Below, in pieces: positions 1-10,375 of a DNA stretch of 64,000 bases. The notes beneath the pieces are model-generated. The model saw only the letters and a program-made list of their open reading frames with translations. It did no database searches and was not told where the DNA came from. Positions within the stretch are counted from its first letter, which is position 1; every line of letters begins with the position of its first letter. The translations under genes were made by a program, and so were the position numbers. The DNA is from Lucinisca nassula (Eukaryota; Mollusca; Bivalvia; Lucinida; Lucinidae), in assembly GCA_963580285.1 (NCBI GenBank), contig OY757010.1, positions 64,502,406-64,566,405 on the forward strand. The letters are read 5' to 3'.

Positions 1-129
1 ATCATACAAGGCTAGTTTCTTACGACCCTTCAACATTATAGTATTACATGTTATACATGTTATATGCTCAGAGAACGACTATGTTATACTTCACACTTAT
101 AAAAGCAAACCTTAATGATATAACAGAAT

Positions 130-405
130 GTGTTCTCGGAGATGCTGCACTGATAAGTTAGGAGGCCTTCATGCGGACTGAACAAATTATTTGTCTTATT
201 CGCGACGGAAGTAAGGGCGAGGATTGTGGCCACGTAAAATCGACTTAAGCCCCCCCCCCCCACCCCCCCCACCCCCCCCCCACACACACACATACACACA
301 CACTCCCCAGCGGAATTTGTTGCCGCTGACCGTTCCAAGGTTCTTCTGTCGCGGTTGATTTTTGTTATGGTCTGTCTTTGGGTTTTTGTGTCGCTTTTAT
401 TATTT
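130..405 (+). mobile_element. PLE 3' non-coding fragment
   Basis: This matches the non-coding block found downstream of the PLE reverse transcriptase at 23461-23968 and 27260-27849. Shared blocks are the 'GGCCTTCATGCGGACTGAAC' segment, the 'AAGGGCGAGGATTGTGGCC' segment and the 'CTGACCGTTCCAAGG' segment. No coding part is attached here. A poly-C/CA tract has expanded inside it. Confidence 0.7.
249..303. repeat. poly-C and CA microsatellite
   Basis: Runs of C interrupted by single A are followed by (CA)n. It lies inside the PLE fragment, where other copies have only a short C-run. Confidence 0.9.
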
Positions 406-407
406 TA

Positions 408-1965
408 TTAGCTCACCAGAGCCGAAGGCTCCGGGGGAGCTTATAGGATAGGCAGTTGTCCGTCTGCGTCGTCGTGTGACGTCAACACTTTTAAACGACA
501 TCTCCTCTGAAGCCGCTAGGCCCATTGGGCCCAAATTTTATCTGTAGCATCCTTTGGCTGGGGGATTGAAAGTTTGTGTTTTTTTATCAAAATCGGCTCA
601 TTAGTTTGGTTGCTATGGCAACTTGTAGTTTCCATAGACTTATAATGGGGAAAATTGAAAAATGTCATTTACTGCCAAGCCTCTGCAGATATTTTTACAA
701 AACATTCATAGAAATGTTCCTTAGGCAATCTACTATCTGCCGTATGATTTTAGGCCTTCTGCCCATTTTTATTGGTTGCCATGGAAACCAAAATGTAAAA
801 AATAGATAAAAAAATACTTAAAAAATCATCTCCTCAGAAACCATATGTTCTAGGTGGCTGAGACTTTATGAAAATATTCACCATATTTGCCTTTATAGGT
901 TTTGTGTTTTTTTATGAAATTTGGCCTTTCAGTTTTGTTGCTATGGCAACTTAGAGTTCCATTGACTTATAATGGGGAAAACTGAAAAATGGCATTTACT
1001 GCCAAGTCATTGCAGATATTTTGACAAAACTTACATAAACATGTTCCTTGAGTAAACTTCTCTCAGCCATATGCTTTTATGTCAACCTGGGGGTCTCCTA
1101 GGTTGTGCCTTGGCCATGCCCCGCCCCGTCCACTTCATAAAATGCCTTATATCTCAGAAACCTTACAGATCCAAACCCCATACCAGATGAGATGCATTAA
1201 GTGACACCAACCTGGGGGTCCCCCGGGATGTGCCGTGGACATGCCCTGCCCCCTCTATTTCATAAAATGCCATTTATCTCAGAAACCATTCAGATCCCCA
1301 CCCCTAAACTATATATATTCTTGTTCCTAATGCTAAGATGCATTAAGTGATACCAACCTGGGGGTCTCCCGGGATGTGCCGGGGACATGCCCCACCCCCT
1401 CCACTTCATAAAATGCCATTTATCTCAGAAATCATTGAGATCCCCACCCCTAAACCATATATATTCTTGTTCCTTATGATAAGACGGACTCAGTGACACC
1501 AACCTGGGGGTCCCTCGGGATGTGCCGGGGCCATGCCCCACCCCCTCCACTTCATAAAAGGCCCAATATCCCAGTAACCTTACAGATCCCCACCCCTTAA
1601 CCATATATATTCTCGTTCATTATGATAAAACGCATTCAGTGACACCAACCTGGGGGTCCCCAGGGATGTTCTTGGGCCATGCCTCACCCCCTCCATTTCA
1701 TAATATCACAGTATCTTGGAAACCTTACAGATCCCCACCCCTAAACCATATATATTATTGTTCCTTATGATAAGACACATTCATTGACACCAACCTGGGG
1801 GTTCCAGGGCCTTGCCCCGCCCCTGCACTTCAGAAAAGGCCTTATATCTCAGAAACTGGTCAGAGCCCCACCCCTAAACCATATATATTCATCTTCCTTA
1901 TGATAAGACGCATTCAGTGACACCAGCTTGTGAGTCCCTTGGGCATGCCCGGGCCATGCCCCGTC
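408..1965 (+). mobile_element. HINE-like element A, left part
   Basis: It starts with TTAGCTCACCAGAGC followed by a short hairpin (GAAGGCTCCGGGGGAGC). It holds two ~340-bp repeats containing 'TTGCTATGGCAACTT' (about 565-720 and 905-1075) and then a ~146-bp tandem array. The matching 3' end, with complementary 'GAGCTCTGGTGAGC' and a terminal GGCCCATGGGCC hairpin, is at 10131-10167. Subterminal inverted repeats, a 3' hairpin and internal tandem repeats are features of Helentron-associated interspersed elements; family assignment is inferred. The 1972-9540 element interrupts it. Confidence 0.55.
1083..1965 (+). repeat. ~146-bp tandem array, left part
   Basis: Units start with 'CAACCTGGGGGTC' at about 1083, 1208, 1354, 1500, 1646, 1791 and 1923, mostly 145-146 bp apart. 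Each also carries 'TATCTCAGAAACC' and 'ACCATATATATTC' blocks. The array resumes in the same orientation at 9547. Confidence 0.9.
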
Positions 1966-1971
1966 ACTTGA
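1966..1971. repeat. 6-bp target-site duplication ACTTGA (left)
   Basis: ACTTGA directly precedes the terminal AGTAGTATAGGGG and recurs at 9541-9546 directly after the other terminus. A 6-bp duplication is the known Polinton/Maverick hallmark. Confidence 0.85.
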
Positions 1972-2110
1972 AGTAGTATAGGGGTCTCTTGACCCCCAAT
2001 GACGTCACAGGATTATCGACAAAATGGCCGCCAATTTGACCCTCGATGACCTCGCGGGGGTCGCTCTCGATGGGGGATTAGACCAAGATGGCCGCCATTT
2101 CTGACCTCGT

Positions 2111-2422
2111 TTGACCCTCGAACACCTTGCAAGGGGTCGCCGGATGACCTACGTGGAGGGGGTTGACGCGTTTAGTAGAAACGCCCTTGACCACGGGATG
2201 GTAGCGTCACGTCCTAGGGCACGGGGTATTCTATATATACGGGCTCATCTACAGGGTAGAGGGGTGACCATTCCCACACCAGGTATCCCGACTGCAACTG
2301 GCTTATACACTTGGCCAACGTACCAGTACGTGTACTTCCTATCCACCCCTATATTCTGCGAAGGCGTCCACTTCGATCCGAACCGGATAGGAGCGGTAAA
2401 GCTCGAGCCCTGCTTCTTTTGA
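2111..2422 (+). other. ORF inside terminal repeat, unrecognised
   Basis: The annotated frame opens at TTG (2111) and gives about 103 residues, ending near 'KLEPCFF'. The mirror copy at 9090-9488 reads 132 residues and differs at a few positions. No domain is recognisable and the composition is ordinary. The reading frame is shared by both terminal repeats, but that follows from repeat identity and is not independent support. It could be a small early gene of the element or a chance ORF. Confidence 0.25.
2232..2239 (+). promoter_or_regulatory. TATA-like box in left terminal repeat
   Basis: TATATATA is followed about 40 nt later by a GGGGTGACCATTC stretch and points inward. It is conserved in the mirror repeat at 9273-9280. 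A promoter role is inferred only. Confidence 0.35.
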
Positions 2423-2879
2423 TAAAATAAGATGCGAAAACATCAGCAGACGACAATAAAAATACGGGTTTCTAGTAAATAACTCGCATTATTTTGCCTA
2501 CTCCCTTTGCTGCCTCGTCACTAAATGATTGCAGAATGGCTAAACTCTTCGTTTAATATGTCGGCTGACCCTAGACGACCTTTCAGACCGGTGTAGGTCT
2601 TCACCACTAACTATCGGAAAATGGAACACTCCGTACTTATTAGGCTGGGAGAGTCCATTGTCATACATGGGTTAGACCATTTACGATTATAGAACGTGGA
2701 TCTATAATGAGAAAAACATTCGCCCATTCCGCACTCATTACGAGCACTCACCATTTCAAGCCTAACATCCTATAAATGGAATGAGGTAAACAGCGTAGAT
2801 CCTGATGACACGGCCCTATGCAAACGGTACGGGCTACGACCCATTATACGGGAATGTTTTGAATCATGACTTTTTTCAT

Positions 2880-3715
2880 CAGGATGTGGTGGTGGTGTTG
2901 GTGGCTGTGGTGGTGGAGGTGGACGTGGCTGTGGTGGTGGTGGTTGAGGTTGTGGTGGTGGTGCGGGTGGTGGTGTTGGAGGCGGTGGTAGTGGAGGTGA
3001 GGGTGATGATGTCTTCGTCGGATATTGTTGGCGAATGAGGGTGGTTTGTCTTCTCCGTATTTTAATCCCAAGCCTCCGGCTAACTATCATGGTCCTGAAA
3101 AAACTGTATCAGTTGGCGGGAGGTGACGATGGTGTTGGTGGCGGCGGCGCGGGTGGTGGGTGGTGGTGTTGGTGTTGGTGGCTGTGGTTGTGGTGGTGGT
3201 TGAGGTGGAGGTGGTGGTGGAGGTGGTTGTGGTTGAGGTGTCGAGAGGAGGAGGGAAAGGAAGAGGAGGAGGAGGAGAGATGGACTAGGAGGGGAGGCGT
3301 AGGGAGGAGGAGGAGGGAAAGCGGATGTGAGGAGGAGGAGGGAGGGGAAGGAGAAATGGAGGAGGAGGAGAGATGGACTAGGAGGGGAGGAGGAGGAGGA
3401 GGGAAAGCGGATGTGTGAGGAGGAGGAGGGAAAGGAGGAGATAGCAAAGGAGGAGGAGGAGATGTGGACTAGGAGGGGAGGCGTAGGGAGGAGGAGGAGG
3501 GGAAGAAGACATGGACAAGGAGGAGGAGGATTAGGGAGGAGGAGGGAAAGGAAGAGGATGAGAACTGGACTAGTAGGGGTGGCGTAGGGAGGAGGAGGAG
3601 GGAAAGTGGATGTGGGAGGAGGAGGAGGGAAGAGGAGAAGGATGGGGAAGGTGAAATGGAGGAGGAGGAGGGAAAGGAGAGGAGGAGAAAGAGGAGGGAG
3701 GGTTGTATGTATGTA
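2880..3715. repeat. GGT/GAG triplet-repeat domain
   Basis: About 840 bp of + strand is made of (GGT)n-type repeats to ~3240 and then (GAG)n/(GGA)n-type repeats to ~3700, with an imperfect longer periodicity ('GATGGACTAGGAGGGGAGG' recurs). All long ORFs here are Gly/Val/Trp/Glu/Arg or Pro/Ser/His runs and are artefacts of the repeat. Confidence 0.95.
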
Positions 3716-3745
3716 TGCATGTAATCTGTCTTAAATTGTGAATTA

Positions 3746-4018
3746 AGGTACTGTTAGTACTTTGATTTTTTTCGTTGTAAGCCTTATGCAAAATAAGGTA
3801 GATTCTCGGCACTGCTACTACTTTGATTTTTCTTCGTAACAAGCCTTATGCACGATAAGGTAGATTCTCGGTACTCCTATTCCTTTGATTTTTCTTCGTA
3901 GCAAGCCTTATGCGCGATAAGGTAGATTCTCGGTACTGCTATTACTTTGATTTTTTTCGTAGCGCTCCTTATACACGACAACGTAGATATTCGATACTGT
4001 TACTACTTTGATTTTTTA
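3746..4018 (+). repeat. 62-bp tandem repeat, ~4.5 copies
   Basis: The unit 'AAGGTAGATTCTCGGTACTG' ... 'GCCTTATGCACGAT' is 62 bp in its cleanest copies, with diverged end copies. Confidence 0.9.
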
Positions 4019-4019
4019 C

Positions 4020-4610
4020 ATGTCTTTGAGGGATCACCTCATTCTAACAAACGCTCAGAACTTAGGCGTTATGCGCCGCCTCACCGAGGCTGGATCCCGA
4101 AACCACAACGTATCTTTAACGAGATGGTTCTGTTGTATGTATGTCTAACGCGGTGATTATTTCGATGTCCGAACACGCTCCTTGGGATGAAAGCCAAAAA
4201 GTGCACCGTCCTTCGGATCGGTACGGCGCAGTTTAAAGACCCCTACCATTATAAAGTTAGAGAACCATGTGAAAAAAAAAACAGCGTATAAATCTATATG
4301 CCATATTCTCATGGTCTAACCCACAATGGAATCTTCCGCCTAAAATTATGGAGTATTCCAATAAAAGCGGTGTTAAGTTAGCGATAAGCTTTGCGAGATT
4401 AATGAGGTCAAGACCTACATTGAACACCGCGTCTGATCTGGGCCCACACTGTTTGCAAATGTCCCCCGAAAAGGGCCAATAGATATATGCGGAAAACGTG
4501 TATCGAAATTGAGAAAATGTTTGTTATAATACATAAAGGTCATCAAATGGCGTTTAAAGGAACTCACCTAACCCCATTTAAGCCGAATGAGTCGTTCCAT
4601 CTTAGACGAG
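4020..4610. other. Element interior with degraded repeat pieces
   Basis: No gene. Positions 4150-4260 resemble SINE-D. Positions ~4295-4420 are a diverged copy of the inner terminal repeat (compare 8840-8920, 'GGTCTAACCCA'). Positions 4425-4475 resemble MITE-3. Confidence 0.5.
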
Positions 4611-4614
4611 TGTA

Positions 4615-4835
4615 GACAATTCGGTCTGTGTCCGAACACGTTCCATTGGCATCATTTGCTGGGGGTAAAAGCCAAAAATTGCACCGTCCTTCGGTTCGGG
4701 ACGTTAACTGGAGGTCCCCTATGCTGGAAGAGTCATCTCCTGTGCAGGTCAAAGACCCCTACCGTAATTACACGATGACTTTGTAGTCTTTCAACCCTGC
4801 AAACTGGAGTGTAAGTAATGTACACCTTCGAGTAA
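4615..4835 (+). mobile_element. SINE-D fragment
   Basis: It shares 'GTCCGAACACG', 'GTGCACCGTCCTTCGG' (one change) and 'AGACCCCTACCGTAATTAC' blocks with the complement of 32266-32566. The tRNA-like head is missing. Confidence 0.6.
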
Positions 4836-4864
4836 TGGTCAAATATGACCGATCGCAATATAAG

Positions 4865-5045
4865 AAAGGAAAATATACGGAGACGAAATGACATCTCAAG
4901 ACCTGTCGCCCGATGAAACCGATAGGGTTTATAGAGGCCGCCTCGCACCGCTTTGCCTTGGCAGCCTTAGAACCTTACCAGTATGAGGTCGTTTCAGCTC
5001 TGCGCAGCCTCATCTATTTCTCCAATCCCCTATGAGCGGGGCGGC
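4865..5045 (-). mobile_element. SINE-A fragment
   Basis: It carries the reverse-strand SINE-A landmarks: 'TGACATCTCAAGACCTGTCG', 'GATAGGGTTTATA' and 'CAGCTCTGCG'. The copy is diverged. Confidence 0.65.
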
Positions 5046-5259
5046 TGAAGTGACGGTGACCATCGGAATTCATAAAATTTACCTGGGTAAGTGTTGAAAA
5101 ACAATTAATGCGGCTAATTTTAACGACCCGTAACGCGATAAAACTGGCATAAACCCATTTAAATCGAATGAGTTTCTTAGACGAGTGAAGACAATTCAAA
5201 GGGCGAAATGGGGCGAATGTTTTTCTCATTAAATTTCATCTGCGACGGAGAGAATTATC

Positions 5260-5990
5260 CGTCTTGCTGGAGTATAGACCTTTCTTAATATTATAGCTCA
5301 TTAATATTGATGTATATCCAGAACGAGGCTAAGCTGGCAAACAAACTTGTAAGCTGGCTGAGATTACTAGCAACAGAATGTTAACATACATGTAGGTCAG
5401 GCTAGTATATTAATTCTTAATATTATTTTTTTTCTTTAAATCCAAAAAGTCATCTTCAGGAGAAAGTCATATAAGTTAAGGGGACAATTGTTTCAGCTCA
5501 TGTTACAGAGGCTGGTTCTCTTACTTATTTCTCTTCTAAGTTCCTACTTTTGATTAAGTGTTTTGACACAAGGCCCATTTTGTTTTGCTCTTTTGACTTA
5601 TCAAACAAATTCATGGAAAAATAATCATGTTAAGATAAGAAATGTAAACAACTACATATCACATTTCCTATGGATAGTGTACCGCACTTCTTCTGATTAA
5701 GGCACCTATCTATTTAAGTGGCAAAAGCAGACAGTGTTTGCTTCATTAACGGAGGGTGTTCTCACTAACATCACATTGTACATGTATACGGCAGACCAGC
5801 TTTAGTATTATATGAGCCCGTGCATCACACAACCTACTTCAAAACTTGTAACTGGTGAAGACTCATTTCAGACTGCGCATCTACACAGTCTGGTAGGACC
5901 TTCAATGATGACAGGATAGCCAATTGTCCATTTTGTGGGAAATTAACTGTCCTGTTGGTTCCCCTAATGATGTTTCCATTAGGGTTTACG
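5260..5990. other. No gene; AT-rich element interior
   Basis: No ORF or recognised repeat. A 25-nt block at about 5318-5342 is inverted at about 8286-8310 with one mismatch. Confidence 0.5.
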
Positions 5991-6004
5991 AGCATATTTA
6001 CTTT

Positions 6005-6278
6005 ATTAAAAGAAGAAATAGGTGGGCAGCATGATGCTTCCACGCAAAGCTGAAACCGACCCCACACGAGTACTGATAAACCGCTAAGCGGATCTAAGCC
6101 TGCCTAGGCGAAGCGGTGTGAGGCAGACTGTCCATCTTATAAACCCTATTCGTTTCATTGGGCGACAGGGCTTGAGAAGTCAGTTCATCTCGATGTCGGG
6201 TAAAAGTGGAAGCAACGTCTCCAAAATGACCTATACAGTGTTAACAGGGGCGTTAAACCACAACTCAAATAAACCAAT
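6005..6278 (+). mobile_element. SINE-A copy
   Basis: It runs from near the head (GAAGAAATAGGTGGGCAGC) through 'GTACTGATAAACCGCTAAGC' to the 'GTTAACAGGGGCGTTAAAC' tail. Confidence 0.8.
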
Positions 6279-6294
6279 CAAACAATTATTTACT

Positions 6295-6392
6295 AATTCA
6301 TGTTCATATTTCTTTCTCTTTGGTGTCTCTGATGAGAGATGTGGGTTAATTGTATCGATTCCTGATCATTACCTTCACTTCTATCTTCTGTA
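6295..6392 (+). mobile_element. PLE 3'-end fragment
   Basis: 'TTTCTCTTTGGTGTCTCTGATG' to 'GATTCCTGATCATTACC' corresponds to the last ~100 bp of the PLE 3' region. Confidence 0.6.
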
Positions 6393-7335
6393 GCCTCTAG
6401 ACTATGGAAAAGAGGTAAACAACAATTCCTGCCCAAGTGGAAGGATGTGCCCTCTAAGAAATATGTATTAAACATGGGTTGTAAAACAAATGCTAATGAA
6501 AGGGGACATGGTGCAGCAAACAAACGGTTTCCTTGATTCGCCGGTATGGATTCTGGGATTTGCAATTTGTTCAATATCAGTGACTTCACTGGGAAAAGGT
6601 TGCTTTTTTTTTTTTTTTTTTTTTTTGCTGATCTGAAAGTGAGAACTGTGGAGTCTGATGCCTTTTGCAGCAAACAATTTAAGCAAAATGAAGCATTCAT
6701 CACATCATCCACCCCTTGGTTCACGCAAGTCTAGCAGGCCAGATAACTTTATTTCAACACCTGACATGCAGCCTGTGTACAAATAAGATATGAATGTAAC
6801 AGCACCATGAGAAGTAGGCATGTGAAAGTGTTGGTTACTATTTAATTTGAGTAGGACTGAACGTTAAAAACTAGCGAAGAAGGCTGTTGAGTTCATATCT
6901 CAGCAGTCGGCTATTACCCTGGTTTCTGAACACAACTGCATAAAGAAGTCTGGCATAAGCTCATGGATAATCCCCGTGTGACAATTTTTCTGCTTACTGT
7001 TGCTACTGAGCAATTGAAGTGACACTTAAGTCTTGCAAAAAGGAGGCCAACCCGTAACCAAAACATAAACATGATAAAATGATAAACTCATCTATATAAT
7101 ATTATATATATAAACACGCATCTTTTATGCCTGGCTAAACCTAATGGACATCTAACTGGCCATGTAGTAAGCACTTTGCATGTTTGATGCATTTAGTAAA
7201 AGCTCATGTGTAAAAAGTTTTCCAAACTACTGTCTGTGGAAAACCTTGCTACACCCAAACTTTCTAAATATAGCTGTTGTTTAAGGGTTTGACATTCTCT
7301 CCTGGCTGACTCAATTTAATGTGACAGTTGTTTGT
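6393..7335. other. No gene; poly-T tract at ~6604-6627
   Basis: Apart from the T-tract I see no repeat family or convincing ORF. The 143-codon minus-strand frame here runs through the tract and has no recognisable domain. Confidence 0.5.
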
Positions 7336-7347
7336 TCATCCAGATCA

Positions 7348-7596
7348 TACCGGCCTCGGTAGCTCATTTGGATGCGCGTCTGAACTGGTGATCAGGAGGA
7401 CGTAGGTTCGATAACTGCCAGGGTCGGCAACATTCTTTCTTGGAGACAGATCATGGAATCTTTTCTACAGTCATTCTCTGCCTTCCGCTGATTCAAGAAG
7501 GGCAGTTGTAAGTTTCTAGAATGTGCACTGTACTAGTTAACCGCTTACGTATAAGCCTGCCTAGGAAAAGTGTTGATAGGTTAACTGACAAACAAA
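7348..7596 (+). mobile_element. SINE-B, tRNA-headed, with 12-bp duplication
   Basis: The head has tRNA-like A and B boxes (TAGCTCATTTGG; GGTTCGATAAC). It is followed by 'GGCAACATTCTTTC' and a 3' part lacking the full tail. The 12-bp duplication TCATCCAGATCA flanks it at 7336-7347 and 7597-7608, which supports target-primed retrotransposition. It is not a functional tRNA gene because the acceptor arm does not close. Confidence 0.88.
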
Positions 7597-7608
7597 TCAT
7601 CCAGATCA

Positions 7609-8630
7609 GCCATATATGCACATGCTCTCAACAGTCGAGCTGTTAGACGCGATGGCTGTACGTGGCATCTTTGGATTTTCTACGGTAACACTAAGATTAA
7701 GATATAACCCATTTTGAACCAGAAACCTCAGAATGGTATACTGGCAAACACTACTGCTGCAGAATGCAGTGTCTGATTAGGGCCTACACTATTTGCAAAA
7801 AGTTCAGCTGTTTTTTTTTTTTTTTTCAAACTGTTCAGCTTTTTTTATTTATTATTTTTCAAATAAATCGTAAAAGATAACACAACATGGCACCCCTAAA
7901 TTTTGAAGTGGACTCCTGCTTTATATAGGAAGGAAGAATGCATTTGGTACAAAATGGGTTAATATCAATTCTGGAATTGCTCTACCTTACAAATAAAAGA
8001 CAGGATATTTTGCTCAAAGGTATTTAAGATGTTTCTTTGTTTTAAAATTTTGTTAAAGAAATACTATGGATCATCAGTAATGTTCTAACCTTTAAATGGG
8101 GCCAATCATCTTATTTTAATGATAATTTGTTTACTATACACTTCAATTTTAGCAAATGGGGAAGAGACAATGCTCTGTCATATCAAAGTACAATTTGGTA
8201 TACAACAATGAAAGTGAGTTGAATTTGTTTCAGACAAAAATACAATAGAAGATTCAGTTGTAGCCATTATTCATTCTACTACTGTTTGCCAGCTTAGCCT
8301 CGATCTGGTTTTGGAATGTAAAACATGCATATAATTTGAAAGGTGGCTATTCAGACAATGGCGATGTATATAAATAAACTAGTCGAAGTTAGAAAAAAAA
8401 CAGCGTATAAATAGGCTTGAAATGGTGTCGAATTTAATGAGTCAGTGCTGTAACACGATAAAAACTGACCAAAGGCCATTTAAGCCGAATGAGTTCTTCC
8501 ATCTTAGACGAGTGGAATCGACAGGTAGTTGAAAAATTGCATTTACTGCCACGCCTTTGCATATATTTTTATAAAACTTTGATAGAAATGTGCCATCTAC
8601 GATATGATTTTAGGCCTCTTGCTCATTTTC
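7609..8630. other. No gene; element interior
   Basis: A MITE-3 fragment lies at ~7740-7805 and T-tracts follow. Positions ~8515-8630 resemble the 650-770 part of HINE-like element A ('GCATTTACTGCCACGCC'). Confidence 0.45.
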
Positions 8631-9089
8631 ATGAAACAAGTCATGATTCAAAACATTCCCGTATAATGGGTGGTAGCCCGTACCGTTTGCCCAGGGCCGT
8701 GTCATCAGGATCTACGCTGTTTGCCTCGTTCCATTTATAGGATGTTAGGCTTGAAATGGTGAGTGCTCGTAATGAGTGCGGAATGGGCGAATGTTTTCCT
8801 CAATATAGATCCACGTTCTATAATCGTAAATGGTCTAACCCATGTGTATGACAATGGACTCTCCCAGCCTAATAAGTACGGAGTGTTCCATTTTCAGATA
8901 GTTAGTGGTGAAGACCTACACCGGTCTGAAAGGTCATCTAGGGTCAGCCGACATATTAAACGAAGAGTTTAGCCATTCTGCAATCATTTAGTGACGAGGC
9001 AGCAAAGGGAGTAGGCAAAATAATGCGAGTTATTTACTAGAAACCCGTATTTTTATTGTCGTCTGCTAATGTTTTCGCATCTTATTTTA

Positions 9090-9488
9090 TCAAAAGAAGC
9101 AGGGCTCGAGCTTCACCGCTCCTATCCGGTTCGGATCGAAGTGGACGCCTTCGCAGAATATAGGGGTGGATAGGAAGTACACGTACTGGTACGTTGGCCA
9201 AATGTATAAGCCATTTGCAGTCGGGATACCTGGTGTGGGAATGGTCACCCCTCTACCCTGTAGATGAGCCCGTATATATAGAATACCCCGTGCCCTAGGA
9301 CGTGACGCTACCATCCCGTGGTCTAGGGCGTTTCTACTAAACGCGTCAACCCCCTCCACATAGGTCATCCGGCGACCCCTCGTAAGGTGTTCGAGGGTCA
9401 AACGAGGACAGAAATGGCGGCCATCTTGGTCTAATCCCCGATCGAGAGCGACCCCCGCGAGGTCATCGAGGGACAAAATGGCGGCCAT
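9090..9488 (-). other. ORF inside right terminal repeat, unrecognised
   Basis: 132 codons, the mirror of 2111-2422 with an N-terminal extension. It has the same caveats: no domain seen, and the frame is maintained only as far as the repeats are identical. Confidence 0.25.
9273..9280 (-). promoter_or_regulatory. TATA-like box in right terminal repeat
   Basis: Mirror of 2232-2239, pointing inward. Confidence 0.3.
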
Positions 9489-9540
9489 CTTGTCGACAAT
9501 CCTGTGACGTCATTGGGGGCCAAGAGACCCCTATACTACT

Positions 9541-9546
9541 ACTTGA
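9541..9546. repeat. 6-bp target-site duplication ACTTGA (right)
   Basis: Matches 1966-1971. The tandem-repeat sequence resumes immediately after it (CTTCATTAAAAGCC). Confidence 0.85.
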
Positions 9547-10167
9547 CTTCATTAAAAGCCATATATCTCAGAAATAGTTCAGCTCCCCACCCCTAAAACA
9601 TATTCTTGTTCCTTATGATAATACTCGTTCAGTCACACCAACTTGGGGGTCTCTTTGTGCTGAGGCAATGTGCCCCGCCCTTCCACTTTCTAAAAGGCCA
9701 TATATTTCAGAAACCATTCAAATCCCCAGCCCATAATCATATATGTTCTTGTTCCTTATTATTAGCACACCTACTGTAGTGGTGTCCGCAGGGGCCTTTC
9801 TACTTCATAAAAGGGCCTCATATCTCGGAAACTGTTCAGATTCCTACCCCTAAACCATATGATAAGACATATTTGGGGACAATAATCTTGGGGTCCCCTG
9901 GGATTGACAGGGCATGCTCCAACCCCTCCACTGCCTTATATATCCAGATCCCCACTGCTAAACCATCCTAGTGTGATAAGACACATTTAGTGATACCAAC
10001 CAGGGCTCCATTGGGTCCATGTTACACCCCTCTTCTTCATAAAAGGCCTAATGTTTCATATACTGAATTCACATGGGTGCTCATTTGGATATGGGGGTTC
10101 TCTTAGCAGATTAAAATGAGTGCCCACCTGAGCTCTGGTGAGCATAGTGGCCCATGGGCCTCTTGTT
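9547..10167 (+). mobile_element. HINE-like element A, right part
   Basis: It continues the ~146-bp array in degraded form and ends with 'GAGCTCTGGTGAGC', the GGCCCATGGGCC hairpin and TCTTGTTTT. Confidence 0.55.
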
Positions 10168-10221
10168 TTGGATAGCCTATTGGCCATTTTGTGGAAAAGT
10201 AACTGTCCTTTTGGCTTTCCG
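10168..10221 (+). mobile_element. PLE 3' region scrap
   Basis: 'GATAGCCTATTGGCCATTTT' and 'GTAACTGTCCTTTTGGC' match the PLE 3' region at 31405-31455. Confidence 0.6.
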
Positions 10222-10375
10222 TCCATGCTTATAAACCCAATTGGTTAATGAATCATTGGGCGACAGGGCTTGCGATACCATTTCATCTCAATGTCGGGAA
10301 AAAGTCCCACAAAATTGGAAGCAGCATCTCCCTATGCAGTGTTGACGGGGACGTTAAACCCCATATCAAACAAAG
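10222..10375 (+). mobile_element. SINE-A, 3' half
   Basis: Starts at 'CCATGCTTATAAACCCAATTGG' equivalents and ends in 'GTTGACGGGGACGTTAAAC'. It joins directly to the PLE scrap. Confidence 0.75.

Larger units (their letters stand above)
1972..2879 (+). repeat. Left terminal inverted repeat (~908 bp)
   Basis: It pairs with 8631-9540 (position x matches about 11512-x) with only scattered mismatches and a 2-nt offset near the inner end. It contains a TATATATA box, a 103-codon ORF and an AATAAA near 2454. Confidence 0.92.
1972..9540. mobile_element. Non-autonomous Polinton-like element, 7.57 kb
   Basis: The element is bounded by ~0.9-kb inverted repeats (1972-2879 and 8631-9540) and an ACTTGA duplication on both sides. 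Its ends begin AGTAGTATAGGGG, matching the AGTAGTAAGGGGG ends of the palindrome at 54667-60308. It sits cleanly inside a tandem array that continues on both sides. No polymerase, integrase, ATPase, protease or capsid gene is recognisable inside. The interior holds purine-rich triplet repeats, a 62-bp tandem repeat, SINEs and a PLE scrap. It is read as a degraded or internally replaced Polinton relative moved in trans. Long terminal repeats plus 6-bp duplication also fit other large virus-derived elements, so the exact class is inferred. Confidence 0.75.
8631..9540 (-). repeat. Right terminal inverted repeat (~910 bp)
   Basis: Reverse complement of 1972-2879, ending in CCTATACTACT. See the left repeat. 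Confidence 0.92.

Noticed and set aside
3035..3587. Glu/Arg/Gly-rich and Pro/Ser/His-rich ORFs on both strands
   Set aside because: Translations of GGT/GAG triplet repeats.
6293..6724. 143-codon minus-strand ORF
   Set aside because: Runs through a poly-T tract (Lys run) and a PLE 3' scrap; no recognisable domain.
7348..7420. Possible tRNA gene with A and B boxes
   Set aside because: No closed cloverleaf, followed by SINE body, flanked by a 12-bp target duplication.
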